A stretch of 64,000 nucleotides of DNA from Nonomuraea soli (GTDB lineage Bacteria > Actinomycetota > Actinomycetes > Streptosporangiales > Streptosporangiaceae): NCBI RefSeq assembly GCF_013761175.1, contig NZ_JACDUR010000004.1, positions 310,001 to 374,000 on the forward strand, given 5' to 3'. Shown piece by piece: positions 23,433 through 34,815 of this stretch. Below the pieces are notes generated by a model. That model was not told where the DNA came from and made no database searches. It worked only from the letters and a program-made list of their open reading frames with translations. The translations under genes and the position numbers were made by a program. The number at the start of each line of letters is the position of its first letter. Position 1 is the stretch's first letter.

Positions 23433-26400
23433 GGCGCCCGATCGCCGCCCTGGCCGCGCTGCTGGTGGCCGTCGCCCCGATCCACGCGACCCCGGCATCG
23501 GCCGTGACCGCCACCGCCGGGGTGAACCTCGTGCCCAATCCCGGCTTCGAGGCGGCCACGCCCGCCACCGAGGCCTGCCCGGCCCCCGCCTGGTGCACCC
23601 CGTGGCAGAGCTCCACCTACGCCATCGACACCACCGTGGCCGCCGAGGGCAGCCGCTCGATGCGGATCGACGGCTCGCCGACCAAGAAGATCGGCGGCTT
23701 CGTCACCGTCCCCCTCAACCAGGCCACCACCCCGATCGTCCGCATCTCGGCCCAGGTCAAGCTCGACGCGATCACCATGGCCGACTACACCGACTTCCCC
23801 GGCGCGGCCCGCGTCTCGCTCAACTTCAGCTACGTCAACAGCGCGGGAACCACCGTCTACACCGGCTCCGGCCTGCTCGGCGGCATCCTCACCGGCACCC
23901 GCGACTGGACCGCGCTGGAGGGCACCTTCAAGGTGCCGCCGCTGACCACCAGGGTCCAGATCATCAACACCGTCCAGACCTCCACCGGCACCATGTGGGT
24001 CGACGACGTCCGGGTGACACCCGGCTCGGCCTGGCTCCACCCCGAAACCGCCACCAAGCGGGCGGCCCAGGGGAGCGAGGCCACCTTCCTGGTCACGGTC
24101 ACCAACCGGCGCGCCGTGGCCGACTCGCTGCGACTCGCCGTGGACCACGGCACGGTCACCCCGGCGGTCACCGGCGAGCTCAAGCCCGGAGAGTCCGCCC
24201 TGGTCATGGTGAAGACCCCGGCCTCGGCCGTCCTGACCGCGACACCCGGCGGCGACGCCTCACTCGCCCAGCGGGCCACGCTCACCGTCGAGCAGGCCAC
24301 AGCGAAGAGCGGCGAACCGCGCGTCTACGCGACACCGGCCGAGCTCGACGCCCTCCGCGAGCGGATCGCCGGGCAGCCGTGGGCGGCCAGGGCGTTCGAC
24401 ACCACCGTCAGGGCGGAGGCCGACGCCTGGCTGGCCAGGCCGCTGGACCAGACCGTCTTCCACGGCGGCTGGAGCGGCAACTTCAAGTGCCCCGGCACCA
24501 ACACCATGCTGACCTTCGACTACTCCAGCCCGGCCGCGCACCGCTGCCCCCTGGACGGCAAGACCTACAGCGGCGAGCCGTACAACAGCGCGTGGGTGGA
24601 GATCTGGCACAACAACGCCGCCCAGGCCGCCTCCGACCTCGGCCTCGCCTACCGCATGACCGGCAAGGCGGAGTACGCCGCCAAGGCGCGCGACATCCTG
24701 CGCTACTACGCCGACCGGTTCCTGGCGGTGCCACTCAACGCGCTCTACGGGCGCATCCACTACCAGTCGCTCGACGAGGCGGTCGCGGCCATCGGGCTGA
24801 TCGACGCCTACGACCTGGTGCGCGACACCCTCACCGAGGCCGAGCGGGTCGACGTCGAGGGCAATCTGCTGCGCCCGCTGGCCGAACTGCTGATCTCCAG
24901 CCCCATGGCCACCTCCAACTTCCAGGCCTGGACGGCGGCGGCGGTGCACGGGGCGGGCGCGGCGATCGACGACGACGCGCTGCGCTCCGCCGGCCTGGCC
25001 GACACCGAGTTCCTGCTCGACAAGGCCATCGTGAGCGACGGCTGGTGGTGGGAGGGCTCGGCCAGCTACCACGTGTACGCGCTCCAGGCGCTTACGCAGG
25101 TCGCCATCTCGGCGCGCGAGCGCGACTACCGGAACGATCCGCGCTTCAAGTCGATGTACACCACGCTCCTGCCCTACCTCCACCCCGACCAGACCGTTCC
25201 CGCCGCGGGCGACGGCGGCACGTGGGGTCGCAGGTTCGGGCCGAACTTCACGATGTTCGCCGAGTGGGCCTACGCCGCCTACGGCGACCCCGACTTCGCC
25301 GCAGGGCTCGGCCTCGCCTACCACAACCTGGGCACGCCGCGGATCGACCGCTGGGCCCTGCGGTTCGGCGCCGACGAGATCCCCAAGGGCCCGGGGACGA
25401 GGCAGCGCAGCACCACGTTCCGAGGTCTCGGCGAGACCGTGCTGCGCGGCGGCGAACCGGCCAACCTGATTCCCAACGGCGACCTGGAGGAGGCCGCGCT
25501 CGACTCCGCGCAGCGGCCCGCCTACTGGAAGCTGGAGGGTGACTGGGACGGCCACACCGTCAAGGGACGGGCCGGCCAGGTCTTCCCGGTCGACGGCACG
25601 AGGCTGGCGCACCTGCGGCTCACGGCGCTGGGAACCGGCACGGTCAAGCTGACCTTCCTCGACTCCAGGGGCCGGACGGTCGGATCTGCCGAGGGCGGCG
25701 CGGACGTCACCCTCGACGTGCCCACCCGCACGCGTGCCGTACGGCTCGCGATCGACGGCGCCTTCGAGCGGCTGGACCTGTGGCCCGCCGACCTGGTACG
25801 CGACGGCGGGTTCGAGGACGGCGGCGCGGGCTGGACCCGCAGCGGGACCACCCTGATCTCCCCGCTCGCCCACCGCGGCGAGAAGGCGGCGATGGCCGCC
25901 AGAGGACGGTGGAGCAGCGACATCCCCGTCACCGGCGGCCAGGTCGGGACCGTGGCGCTGCGAGCGCGCGCCCAGGGACTGGGCACGGTCGAGCTGTCGT
26001 TCGTGACCAGGGACGGCTCGGTCACCACCCCCGTCACCAGGTCCTTCGCCGGCACGTGGAAGGCGCTGGCCATCGAGTCGGCCGTGCCGCGCGAGGCCGT
26101 CGCGGCACGCGTCACCCTCGCGGCCGACCGGGCCGCCGGCTTCTTCGACGACGTCGCCCTGCTGTACGGCTCGGCCGTCGACCCCTTCCAGGCCGACGCG
26201 CTCCGGCTGGACCACGGCATCCCGGGCGGCAGCCACGGACATGCCGACAAGCTCCACCTCGACGTGACCGGCGGCGGGCTGCAGTCGACGGACCTGGGCA
26301 TGGTCTACGGCTCCGACAACGCCGACCTGACCAACAACTGGTACCGGGAGACGGTCTCGCACAACACGGTCATCGTCGACGGCCGCAGCCAGGACCGGGC

Positions 26401-27295
26401 CATGCGGGGTTCGCTGACGTTCTTCGGCGTCACCCCCGGGCTGCGGGTCGTCGACGCCGGGGCCAAGGACGGCGACGTGGCGATCCGCCGCGCCGACCTC
26501 ATGACCGACCGCTACACGCTCGACGTGTTCGACGCGACGGGCACCGCCGCCCACCGCTACGACCAGTCGTGGCACGGGCAGGGCACGCTGGAGGTGAGCG
26601 GGCCCGCCATGACGCCGCCGCCGTGCGGCGACTGTGTACTCAACCCCGCCGACACCGACTTCGGCTATCACCGGCTCAAGCGGGTCGCCGAGGGTACGGC
26701 GGCCGACGGCAGGTGGCAGGCACAATGGACCTCCGACACGGCCGTGCTGTCGCTGCGGTCGCTGGAGCCGGTCCCGACCGGGGTCCTGCACACCAGCGGG
26801 CCGGGCGAGGCCACCACCGGGCAGCCGATCCCGTTCCTGCTGGCCAGGCGGGAAGGACAGGCGCGCACCCGCTTCACCACTCTCATCGAGACCCGGTCGC
26901 GGGCCGACCGGGCGGCCGTGGACGACGCCCGTCGCGTCGCCGACGGGCACGTCCAGGTCGACCTGGCCGGCGGGCTGCGCGACGACGTGCTCTTCGACTC
27001 CGGCTACGCGCTGCTGAGGCGCACCTCGGGCGGCGCCCCCGTCGGGGTGGACCTGATGCGGCGCTCGTCGGTGACCGTGGACGGCGTCGAGTGGGTTACG
27101 GTCTCGCAGCCGATCGAGCGGGCCTCCGTCGCCTACGCGGGCTCCGACCTGCGGCTGACCGTGCCACGGGGTACGGCGGGGCGGTACTCGGTGTCCGTCC
27201 ACGCCCCTGGCATCCGTAATGTCACTTTGAATGGCGAAGCCGTGTCATTTGTCCGGTCCGGCGACAAGATCACCGTCGCCGTCACCATCTCCTAG
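23429..27295 (+). CDS. Very large secreted heparinase II/III-family polysaccharide lyase
   Basis: 1288 residues from the ATG at 23429 (ATGA overlap with the aldolase gene). Signal peptide 1-25 (ends TPASA). A jelly-roll, CBM-like module spans about 33-195 ('NLVPNPGFE') and a beta-sandwich linker about 200-290. An alpha-toroid of the alginate-lyase/heparinase type covers about 296-660 ('PRVYATPAELDALRERI', 'SNFQAWTAAAVHGAG', 'WWWEGSASYHVYA'). Two more jelly-roll-like segments (about 679-920, 'NLIPNGDLEE' and 'LVRDGGFEDGG') come before the heparinase II/III beta-sheet domain, about 930-1288 ('GGSHGHADKLHLDVTGGG', 'NNWYRETVSHNTVIVDG'). Such lyases cleave uronic-acid-containing chains by beta-elimination. 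Substrate (alginate, glycosaminoglycan or other) cannot be fixed from sequence. Confidence 0.85.
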   Translation: MRRPIAALAALLVAVAPIHATPASAVTATAGVNLVPNPGFEAATPATEACPAPAWCTPWQSSTYAIDTTVAAEGSRSMRIDGSPTKKIGGFVTVPLNQATTPIVRISAQVKLDAITMADYTDFPGAARVSLNFSYVNSAGTTVYTGSGLLGGILTGTRDWTALEGTFKVPPLTTRVQIINTVQTSTGTMWVDDVRVTPGSAWLHPETATKRAAQGSEATFLVTVTNRRAVADSLRLAVDHGTVTPAVTGELKPGESALVMVKTPASAVLTATPGGDASLAQRATLTVEQATAKSGEPRVYATPAELDALRERIAGQPWAARAFDTTVRAEADAWLARPLDQTVFHGGWSGNFKCPGTNTMLTFDYSSPAAHRCPLDGKTYSGEPYNSAWVEIWHNNAAQAASDLGLAYRMTGKAEYAAKARDILRYYADRFLAVPLNALYGRIHYQSLDEAVAAIGLIDAYDLVRDTLTEAERVDVEGNLLRPLAELLISSPMATSNFQAWTAAAVHGAGAAIDDDALRSAGLADTEFLLDKAIVSDGWWWEGSASYHVYALQALTQVAISARERDYRNDPRFKSMYTTLLPYLHPDQTVPAAGDGGTWGRRFGPNFTMFAEWAYAAYGDPDFAAGLGLAYHNLGTPRIDRWALRFGADEIPKGPGTRQRSTTFRGLGETVLRGGEPANLIPNGDLEEAALDSAQRPAYWKLEGDWDGHTVKGRAGQVFPVDGTRLAHLRLTALGTGTVKLTFLDSRGRTVGSAEGGADVTLDVPTRTRAVRLAIDGAFERLDLWPADLVRDGGFEDGGAGWTRSGTTLISPLAHRGEKAAMAARGRWSSDIPVTGGQVGTVALRARAQGLGTVELSFVTRDGSVTTPVTRSFAGTWKALAIESAVPREAVAARVTLAADRAAGFFDDVALLYGSAVDPFQADALRLDHGIPGGSHGHADKLHLDVTGGGLQSTDLGMVYGSDNADLTNNWYRETVSHNTVIVDGRSQDRAMRGSLTFFGVTPGLRVVDAGAKDGDVAIRRADLMTDRYTLDVFDATGTAAHRYDQSWHGQGTLEVSGPAMTPPPCGDCVLNPADTDFGYHRLKRVAEGTAADGRWQAQWTSDTAVLSLRSLEPVPTGVLHTSGPGEATTGQPIPFLLARREGQARTRFTTLIETRSRADRAAVDDARRVADGHVQVDLAGGLRDDVLFDSGYALLRRTSGGAPVGVDLMRRSSVTVDGVEWVTVSQPIERASVAYAGSDLRLTVPRGTAGRYSVSVHAPGIRNVTLNGEAVSFVRSGDKITVAVTIS

Positions 27296-27304
27296 GAGCA
27301 CCCC

Positions 27305-27907
27305 ATGACGGCGCACCTGCGGCCCTACCACCCCTCCGACCTGGCAGGGATCTACCGGGTGTGCCACGAGGTCGACGGGGCGGGACGGGCGGAGGCACCG
27401 CGCTTCCACGACCCCGACCTGCCCGGTCACCTCTACGCCGGGCCGTACGCGGTCCACGAGCCCGGCCTGTGCTTCGTCGTCGCCGATCGCCGCGGCGTCG
27501 CCGGCTACGTCGTCGGCACCGCCTCCACGCCCGCCTTCCTCGACTGGGCGCGCCAGCACTGGTGGCCGGTGCTGCGCGCCCGCCACCCCCGCCGCACCGA
27601 CCCCGGCGACGGCACCCTCGACCACCGGTACGTCGATGCGATCCACGACTACCCGGACGTGCGCGAGCCCTGGCTCACCAGCCACCCGGCCCAGGCGCAC
27701 ATCAAGCTCGCGGCGCGGCTGCAAGGACAGGGCTGGGGCCACCGCCTCATGTCCGCCCTCACCACGTCACTGCGCGAACGGCAGGCGCCCGGCCTGCACC
27801 TCGGCGTCGCCGAGGCCAACGGCAGGGCACTGGCCTTCTACGCCGCGCTGGGCTTCACCGAAGCCCGGCGTCACCCCTGGGGACGCACGCTCGTCCTCGA
27901 CCTCTGA
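27305..27907 (+). CDS. GNAT family N-acetyltransferase
   Basis: 200 residues. The acetyl-CoA-binding motif A appears as 'HIKLAARLQGQGWGHRLMSA' and motif B as 'LGVAEANGRALAFYAALGF'. An insertion between them and the N-terminus ('HPRRTDPGDGTLDHRYVDAI') resembles the GNAT-like proteins related to the C-terminal domain of O-GlcNAcase. It begins 10 bp after the lyase with GGAGCACCCCATG, so it is in the operon; it might acetylate an amino sugar or detoxify a product. Substrate unknown. Confidence 0.85.
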   Translation: MTAHLRPYHPSDLAGIYRVCHEVDGAGRAEAPRFHDPDLPGHLYAGPYAVHEPGLCFVVADRRGVAGYVVGTASTPAFLDWARQHWWPVLRARHPRRTDPGDGTLDHRYVDAIHDYPDVREPWLTSHPAQAHIKLAARLQGQGWGHRLMSALTTSLRERQAPGLHLGVAEANGRALAFYAALGFTEARRHPWGRTLVLDL

Positions 27908-27922
27908 GACAGGAGCCAGTCC

Positions 27923-29173
27923 ATGAGAGGAAAGGTCCTCACCGCACTCGTCTCCTTATTCACCCTCATCCCCGGCACGGCCGCCCTGGCCGTGCCACGC
28001 GTCAACACCTTCGAACGCCCCGAAAGAGGCGCCGCCTACACCCTGGCCGCCTGGGCCGCCGACGGCTGGAACGCGCCCTGGGAGGAGGGCATGAGCACCC
28101 GCACCTGGATCGACGGCTACAACTTCAGCCACTCGGGCGGCAAATCGCTGCGCGTCTTCTACCCGAAGGGCAAGATCGGCCCCGCCGACTCCGGCGCGCA
28201 GGCGCCACTCGCGCTGACCCCCGCCCGGGAGTACTACCTGTCGTACTGGGCGCGCTACAGCAGCGACTTCAGCTGGGGCACCACGGAATTCGCCGGCAAG
28301 CTCGGGCTCGGGCTGGCCGGCGGAGCGTCATGCTCGGGCGGCCAGGTCTGCGACGGCTACAACGGATTCAGCTCACGCATGATCTGGCGGCGCAACAACG
28401 GCCAGGCGGCGATCTACTACTACCACATGGGTCACGCGGGGCAATACGGCGACTACGCCGTGCTCAAGCGCGACGGCGCCGACATCCTGTATCCGCGCGG
28501 GCAGTGGTTCAACATCGTCCAGCGGCTCAAGGTCAACACCGTCACCAACGGCAACGCCAACGCCGACGGCGAGATCGAGATCTTCTACAACGGCGTCTCC
28601 GCCGCCCAGGTCACCGGGCTGCGCTTCGTACGCAACGGCGACCTGATCGACCGGGCCTACTTCTCGTCCTTCTTCGGAGGCGCGACCACCACCTTCGCCC
28701 CCGCCAACGACTCCTACATCTGGTACGACGACCTCAAGGTCGCCACCAGCCGGGCCGACATCTGCGAGCTCGCACCGGGCGGCTGCCACACCCGCACCTT
28801 CCAGGCCGAGGGCTACACGGCCATGAAGGGCGTCATCACCGAGCCCACCCCCGACACCGGAGGCGGGCAGAACGTCGGGTCGTTCGACAGCACCGACTGG
28901 ATCGCCTTCGGCGGGGTCACCATCCCGTCGGCCGGACGCTACCTCGTGGAGTACCGGGTGTCGTCGCCCGGCAGCGGGGCGACGATCTCGCTGGACATCG
29001 GGGCAGGTGCCACGCCGCTCGGGAACGTCAGCGTGCCGAACACGGGCAGCTGGGCGAGCTACCGGACGATCTCGCGTGAGGTCGACCTGCCGGCCGGCAC
29101 CCACCAGTTCGGGGTGTACGCGGTGACGGGCGGATTCAACCTCAACTGGTGGAAGCTCACCAAGATCTACTGA
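27923..29173 (+). CDS. Secreted PL14-like polysaccharide lyase with C-terminal CBM6
   Basis: 416 residues. Signal peptide 1-24 (ends TAALA). Residues about 28-285 show the polysaccharide-lyase-14-like beta-jelly-roll: 'YYLSYWARYSSDFSWGTTEF', 'GKLGLGLAGGASCSGGQVC', 'FSSRMIWRRNNGQAAIYYYH' and 'YIWYDDLKVAT'. Residues about 290-416 are a CBM6: 'FQAEGYTAMKGV', 'SFDSTDWIAFGGVTIPSAGR' and 'GGFNLNWWKL'. PL14 members cleave alginate or glucuronan; CBM6 modules bind beta-glycans. It is the last gene of the island, after the giant lyase and the GNAT, with CAGGAG before its ATG. Specificity not determinable here. Confidence 0.75.
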   Translation: MRGKVLTALVSLFTLIPGTAALAVPRVNTFERPERGAAYTLAAWAADGWNAPWEEGMSTRTWIDGYNFSHSGGKSLRVFYPKGKIGPADSGAQAPLALTPAREYYLSYWARYSSDFSWGTTEFAGKLGLGLAGGASCSGGQVCDGYNGFSSRMIWRRNNGQAAIYYYHMGHAGQYGDYAVLKRDGADILYPRGQWFNIVQRLKVNTVTNGNANADGEIEIFYNGVSAAQVTGLRFVRNGDLIDRAYFSSFFGGATTTFAPANDSYIWYDDLKVATSRADICELAPGGCHTRTFQAEGYTAMKGVITEPTPDTGGGQNVGSFDSTDWIAFGGVTIPSAGRYLVEYRVSSPGSGATISLDIGAGATPLGNVSVPNTGSWASYRTISREVDLPAGTHQFGVYAVTGGFNLNWWKLTKIY

Positions 29174-29182
29174 GCGCGCCGG

Positions 29183-29211
29183 GCTCACCGGGCTCGCCGG
29201 GCTCGGTGAGC
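29183..29211. terminator. Bidirectional terminator hairpin
   Basis: GCTCACCG (29183-29190) pairs with CGGTGAGC (29204-29211) around a 13-nt loop. It lies between the converging lyase gene and the AlkX-like gene, ten bases past the lyase stop. Confidence 0.6.
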
Positions 29212-29217
29212 TGAGGT

Positions 29218-30537
29218 CTAGTGCGGCTCTCTCGCCAGTTCGGCGGCGAGCTGGGGCGGGTCGACGCGCTCGACCCGCACCGAGTCGCACCCCACCCACG
29301 AGGCCGCCTCCCACAACGCGGCCCTGATCCCCTCGACGGCTCGGGCCGGGCTGATGCCCGGCTCGAGGCCGATCTGGCGGGCGACGAAGGTGGTGCCCTC
29401 GCGGGCGGGGTCGACGCGGGCGATCAGGCGTCCGCCGGAGAGCACGGGCATGGTGAAGTAGCCGTGGACCCGCTTGGCCTTGGGGACGTAGAGCTCCAGG
29501 ACGTAGTCGAAGCCGAACACGCGCGAGGTGCGGCCCCGGTGCCAGATGAGGGAGTCGAAGGGGGAGACCAGCGTGGAGCGGTGCCTCCCGCGCACCTCGG
29601 ACTCCAGCAGCGCCGGATCCACCCACGCGTTCGGCACCTTCGCCGGCCCGGCCGCCGCCGCCGAGCCGACCGCTGCGGACCCGGCCACCGCCGAGCCCGC
29701 CGTCGCCAGGCGGGTGCTTCCCGCCGAGCCTGCCGTCGCCAGGCGGGTGGTTCCCGCCGGGCGGCGGGCTTCCGGCCAGCCCGTCACGTGCGCGGGCACC
29801 AGGCCCGCCGCGCCGCTCAGCAGCGCCTCGTCGAGCAGCGCCGCGTACTGGTTCTTCACCCGCAGGAAGTCGACCAGGTCACCACGCGTCGCCACCCCCA
29901 GCGAACGCCCGGCGATCCGCGCCAGCGCCACGATGCACTCGGCGTCGGACAGCTCCTGCGCCAGCGCCTCGGCGGGAACCGCCCGCTCGGCCAGGTCGTA
30001 GACCCTCCGCCAGCCCACCCTGCGCGTGCACACCAGCTCGCCGATGTCGAGCAGCCACTCCAGCCCGATCTTGGAGTCGGACCAGTCCCACCACGGCCCG
30101 CCGTTCTTGGCGCCGCCCACGTCGGAGGTGGTGATGGGCCCGCTGTCGCGCACCTGGTCGAGCAGCTTCTCGACCCCGTCGGGCACCTTGTGCCAGCGCA
30201 CCCCGCGCTCGCGGAAGGCGCGGCGGCGGAAGCCGTACAGGGGCCAGTGCTCGATCGGCAGGATGCACGCGGCGTGGCACCAGTATTCGAAGCTGCGGGC
30301 CGGTGAGTCCCAGTAGGAACGTTCGACGGCCGGTCTGCCGATGGCGCCCAGGCGGGAGTAGGCGACGAGTTCGTGGGAGCGGGCCAGCACGGAGACGGTG
30401 TCGAGCTGGATGGCCCCGAGGCGGCGCAACATGGTGTGGGCGCCGCCGCGCCGGGCGTCGGCTCCGATGAACCCCTGGGCGCTCAGGACCAGGCGGCGTG
30501 CCTCGTCGGCCGTCAGCTCGACCGTCAACTCCGTCAT
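29218..30537 (-). CDS. HTH_42 superfamily DNA glycosylase-like protein (AlkX/YcaQ type)
   Basis: 439 residues from the ATG at 30537. The HTH_42 fold of tandem winged helices shows 'LRRLGAIQLDTVSVLARSHE' near residue 45, 'RSFEYWCHAACILPIEHWPL', and near the C-terminus 'STLVSPFDSLIWHRGRTSRV'. The QLD triplet matches the Q-hydrophobic-D motif of the AlkX (YcaQ) branch, glycosylases that unhook alkylation-induced interstrand crosslinks, rather than the QxQ of AlkZ. An insertion at about 275-315 is a low-complexity repeat (RLATAGSAGSTRLATAGSA), not seen in typical members. An open frame extends upstream to 30690 through the tandem repeats and should be ignored. Confidence 0.82.
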   Translation of the reverse strand: MTELTVELTADEARRLVLSAQGFIGADARRGGAHTMLRRLGAIQLDTVSVLARSHELVAYSRLGAIGRPAVERSYWDSPARSFEYWCHAACILPIEHWPLYGFRRRAFRERGVRWHKVPDGVEKLLDQVRDSGPITTSDVGGAKNGGPWWDWSDSKIGLEWLLDIGELVCTRRVGWRRVYDLAERAVPAEALAQELSDAECIVALARIAGRSLGVATRGDLVDFLRVKNQYAALLDEALLSGAAGLVPAHVTGWPEARRPAGTTRLATAGSAGSTRLATAGSAVAGSAAVGSAAAAGPAKVPNAWVDPALLESEVRGRHRSTLVSPFDSLIWHRGRTSRVFGFDYVLELYVPKAKRVHGYFTMPVLSGGRLIARVDPAREGTTFVARQIGLEPGISPARAVEGIRAALWEAASWVGCDSVRVERVDPPQLAAELAREPH

Positions 30538-30585
30538 GTCCGCGAAGCGTAGCGGGGGCCACCGACAGAACGGACTCGGGCCAAG

Positions 30586-30700
30586 GCCGCACGGGACGAA
30601 AGCCGCGAGAGCCAGGAGCCGCGTGGGACAAAAGCCGCGAGAGCCGGGGGCCGCACGGGACGCAAAACCCGCAAGAGCCAGGGACCGCATGAAACAGAAA
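30586..30700. repeat. Tandem repeat, 32-34 bp unit, about 3.5 copies
   Basis: Units begin GCCGCACGGGACGAAAGCC, GCCGCGTGGGACAAAAGCC, GCCGCACGGGACGCAAAAC and ACCGCATGAAACAG, at 30586, 30618, 30650 and 30684. Each complete unit ends with (A)GAGCC(A/G)GG. The array lies just upstream of the AlkX-like gene (minus strand) and does not code for a conserved protein. It differs in unit and sequence from the other tandem arrays in this window. Confidence 0.75.
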
Positions 30701-30750
30701 GGGCACCGCCGTACTTCCCCGGCGATGCCCGCTCCGTCAGTTGCTACCGC

Positions 30751-30993
30751 TCAGCGGTGGTCATCCGATGACATGCCCGCCCGGGGCGCGTCGATCACGA
30801 CATCGGACATGATGTCGAAGACCAGGGCGAGAATGCCGCCCACGACGATGACGCCGACGCCGATCCAGACGAGCAGCCAGTTGGCCTGGGTCAGCCCGAA
30901 CCCGCCCACGACGACTCCGAGGAACATGACGGTGACCGCGAGCCACGAAGACGCCCTGCCGCCGTGGCTGCCGAGGTTCTGTTCGCCCGCCAT
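30751..30993 (-). CDS. Small two-pass membrane protein, HGxxP-like family
   Basis: 80 residues from the ATG at 30993, with AAAGGAG upstream. The N-terminus contains 'HGGRASSWLAVTVMFLG', resembling the HGxxPAAW-motif membrane proteins common in actinobacteria, but the motif Pro is replaced (HGGRASSW). Two membrane segments follow ('LAVTVMFLGVVVGGFGL' and 'WLLVWIGVGVIVVGGILALV'), ending in an acidic and basic tail 'APRAGMSSDDHR'. Function unknown. The ORF could start 80 codons earlier at 31233, but that runs antisense into the secA leader and has no ribosome-binding site. Confidence 0.75.
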   Translation of the reverse strand: MAGEQNLGSHGGRASSWLAVTVMFLGVVVGGFGLTQANWLLVWIGVGVIVVGGILALVFDIMSDVVIDAPRAGMSSDDHR

Positions 30994-31177
30994 GGCCTTT
31001 TCTCCTTTACCCCTACGAGTGCTGTGAAAGGCATTCTCGCAGAACGGGTCGGCGGACCGCTCGTCGCGGTGGCTGTGTCTGGTGGCTGAACCGCCTACGA
31101 TGGCACTGGGGAAGTATGTCTCGGCCTCTCCACCTGGCGGTCGCGCCGGGGTAGACCTGCGAGGAGCTTTACATAAA

Positions 31178-33967
<2,790 letters not shown>

Positions 33968-33983
33968 CCGCTGACCATCGAAG

Positions 33984-34018
33984 AACGGCCCGCCGGGGGA
34001 GTCCCCCGGCGGGCCGTT
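33984..34018 (+). terminator. Strong intrinsic terminator of secA
   Basis: A perfect 16-bp stem is formed by 33984-33999 (AACGGCCCGCCGGGGG) and 34003-34018 with a 3-nt loop AGT, starting 17 nt after the secA stop. The left arm begins with AA and the right arm ends in TT. It also lies just beyond the stop of the minus-strand gene at 34035, so it can serve both directions. Confidence 0.85.
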
Positions 34019-34034
34019 CGCGTGTGGCGGTGCG

Positions 34035-34343
34035 TTATTCGTCGGGCCCCTGGGTGTTCCAGGCCCGGGTCCTCATCTGGTTGTCCGGGCAGATCACCTC
34101 CGACACGCTGGTCCCGCCGACCATGGGGCCGTGGGTCGGAACGCTGGCGATGAAGGTGCAGTGCACATGCACCTGGTGCCAGTGCCTCCAGGTGCCGGGC
34201 GGGCAGATCGAGCGGGCGCCCTGCCGTTCGTCGACCGAGAAGGTCAGGACGTAACAGGGTCCGACCGGGTCGGCGGCCACGGGCGCCGGGCAGGTCAGCG
34301 ACAGGCCGATCATCGCGCCGGCGAGGAGGATCGTTCGCTTCAT
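34035..34343 (-). CDS. Small secreted Cys-rich protein
   Basis: 102 residues. Signal peptide about 1-24 (MKRTILLAGAMIGLSLTCPA then PVAA). The mature part of about 78 residues has four Cys (in 'GPCYVLTF', 'RSICPPGTW', 'VHCTF' and 'VICPDNQM'), suggesting two disulfides, plus a His/Trp cluster 'WRHWHQVHVH'. No family recognised. It follows another small secreted protein by 12 bp on the same strand and is divergent from the transmembrane HTH gene at 34886. It ends close to the secA terminator. Confidence 0.7.
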   Translation of the reverse strand: MKRTILLAGAMIGLSLTCPAPVAADPVGPCYVLTFSVDERQGARSICPPGTWRHWHQVHVHCTFIASVPTHGPMVGGTSVSEVICPDNQMRTRAWNTQGPDE

Positions 34344-34355
34344 ACTCGCGCCCTT

Positions 34356-34649
34356 CTAGCGCTGGTGGAGGTTGATGCAGCTGGCCCAGCCGTTGCCGAC
34401 CTTCTCTCCGGTGTCCCGCCAGGTGCTGCGGTAGTAGTTGTTGATCCGGTCGTCGGTGTGGTCGTAGGTGAAGTCGATGCGGCCCTGCCGCCACCCCCAG
34501 CTCATGTACTTGCTGTAGTTCTTCTTGTCGCAGTCGTTGGCGAAGGGCCAGTCGGGGTCGGCGCTGGCCGGCTGGGCGACCAGCAGGAGAGAGCCCGCGG
34601 CCACGAGGGCGGTCGTGAGCGTCGCTGCGAGCTTGGCGGGTGCGTTCAT
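34356..34649 (-). CDS. Small secreted protein with two Cys
   Basis: 97 residues from the ATG at 34649. Signal peptide about 1-31 (ending AQPASA). The mature domain of about 66 residues is rich in Trp, Tyr, Asn and Asp ('DWPFANDCDKKNYSKYMSWG', 'TYDHTDDRINNYYRSTWRDT') with one Cys near each end, likely one disulfide. It is the first gene of a two-gene unit with the 102-residue protein and is divergent from the membrane HTH protein. An upstream in-frame extension to 34823 lacks a ribosome-binding site. No family recognised. Confidence 0.7.
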   Translation of the reverse strand: MNAPAKLAATLTTALVAAGSLLLVAQPASADPDWPFANDCDKKNYSKYMSWGWRQGRIDFTYDHTDDRINNYYRSTWRDTGEKVGNGWASCINLHQR

Positions 34650-34815
34650 GGGTGACTCCTGTGCTCGGGGCCGGCGAAGGGGCCGGCGCCTGTGGATCGT
34701 GCGGCGGATCGTGGTTGCCCGATCACCGCCGGTGAGCACAGCCAACCTGGCCGGGCGTGGTGTCCAACAGGGCCGCGGCCACACTGGGCCGGTCCCGGAC
34801 GATCTCCAGCCGATC

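Noticed and set aside
24260..27202. 980-codon open frame antisense to the giant lyase
   Set aside because: Same GC-bias effect; the Arg/Gly/Val-rich product has no recognisable domain and no ribosome-binding site.
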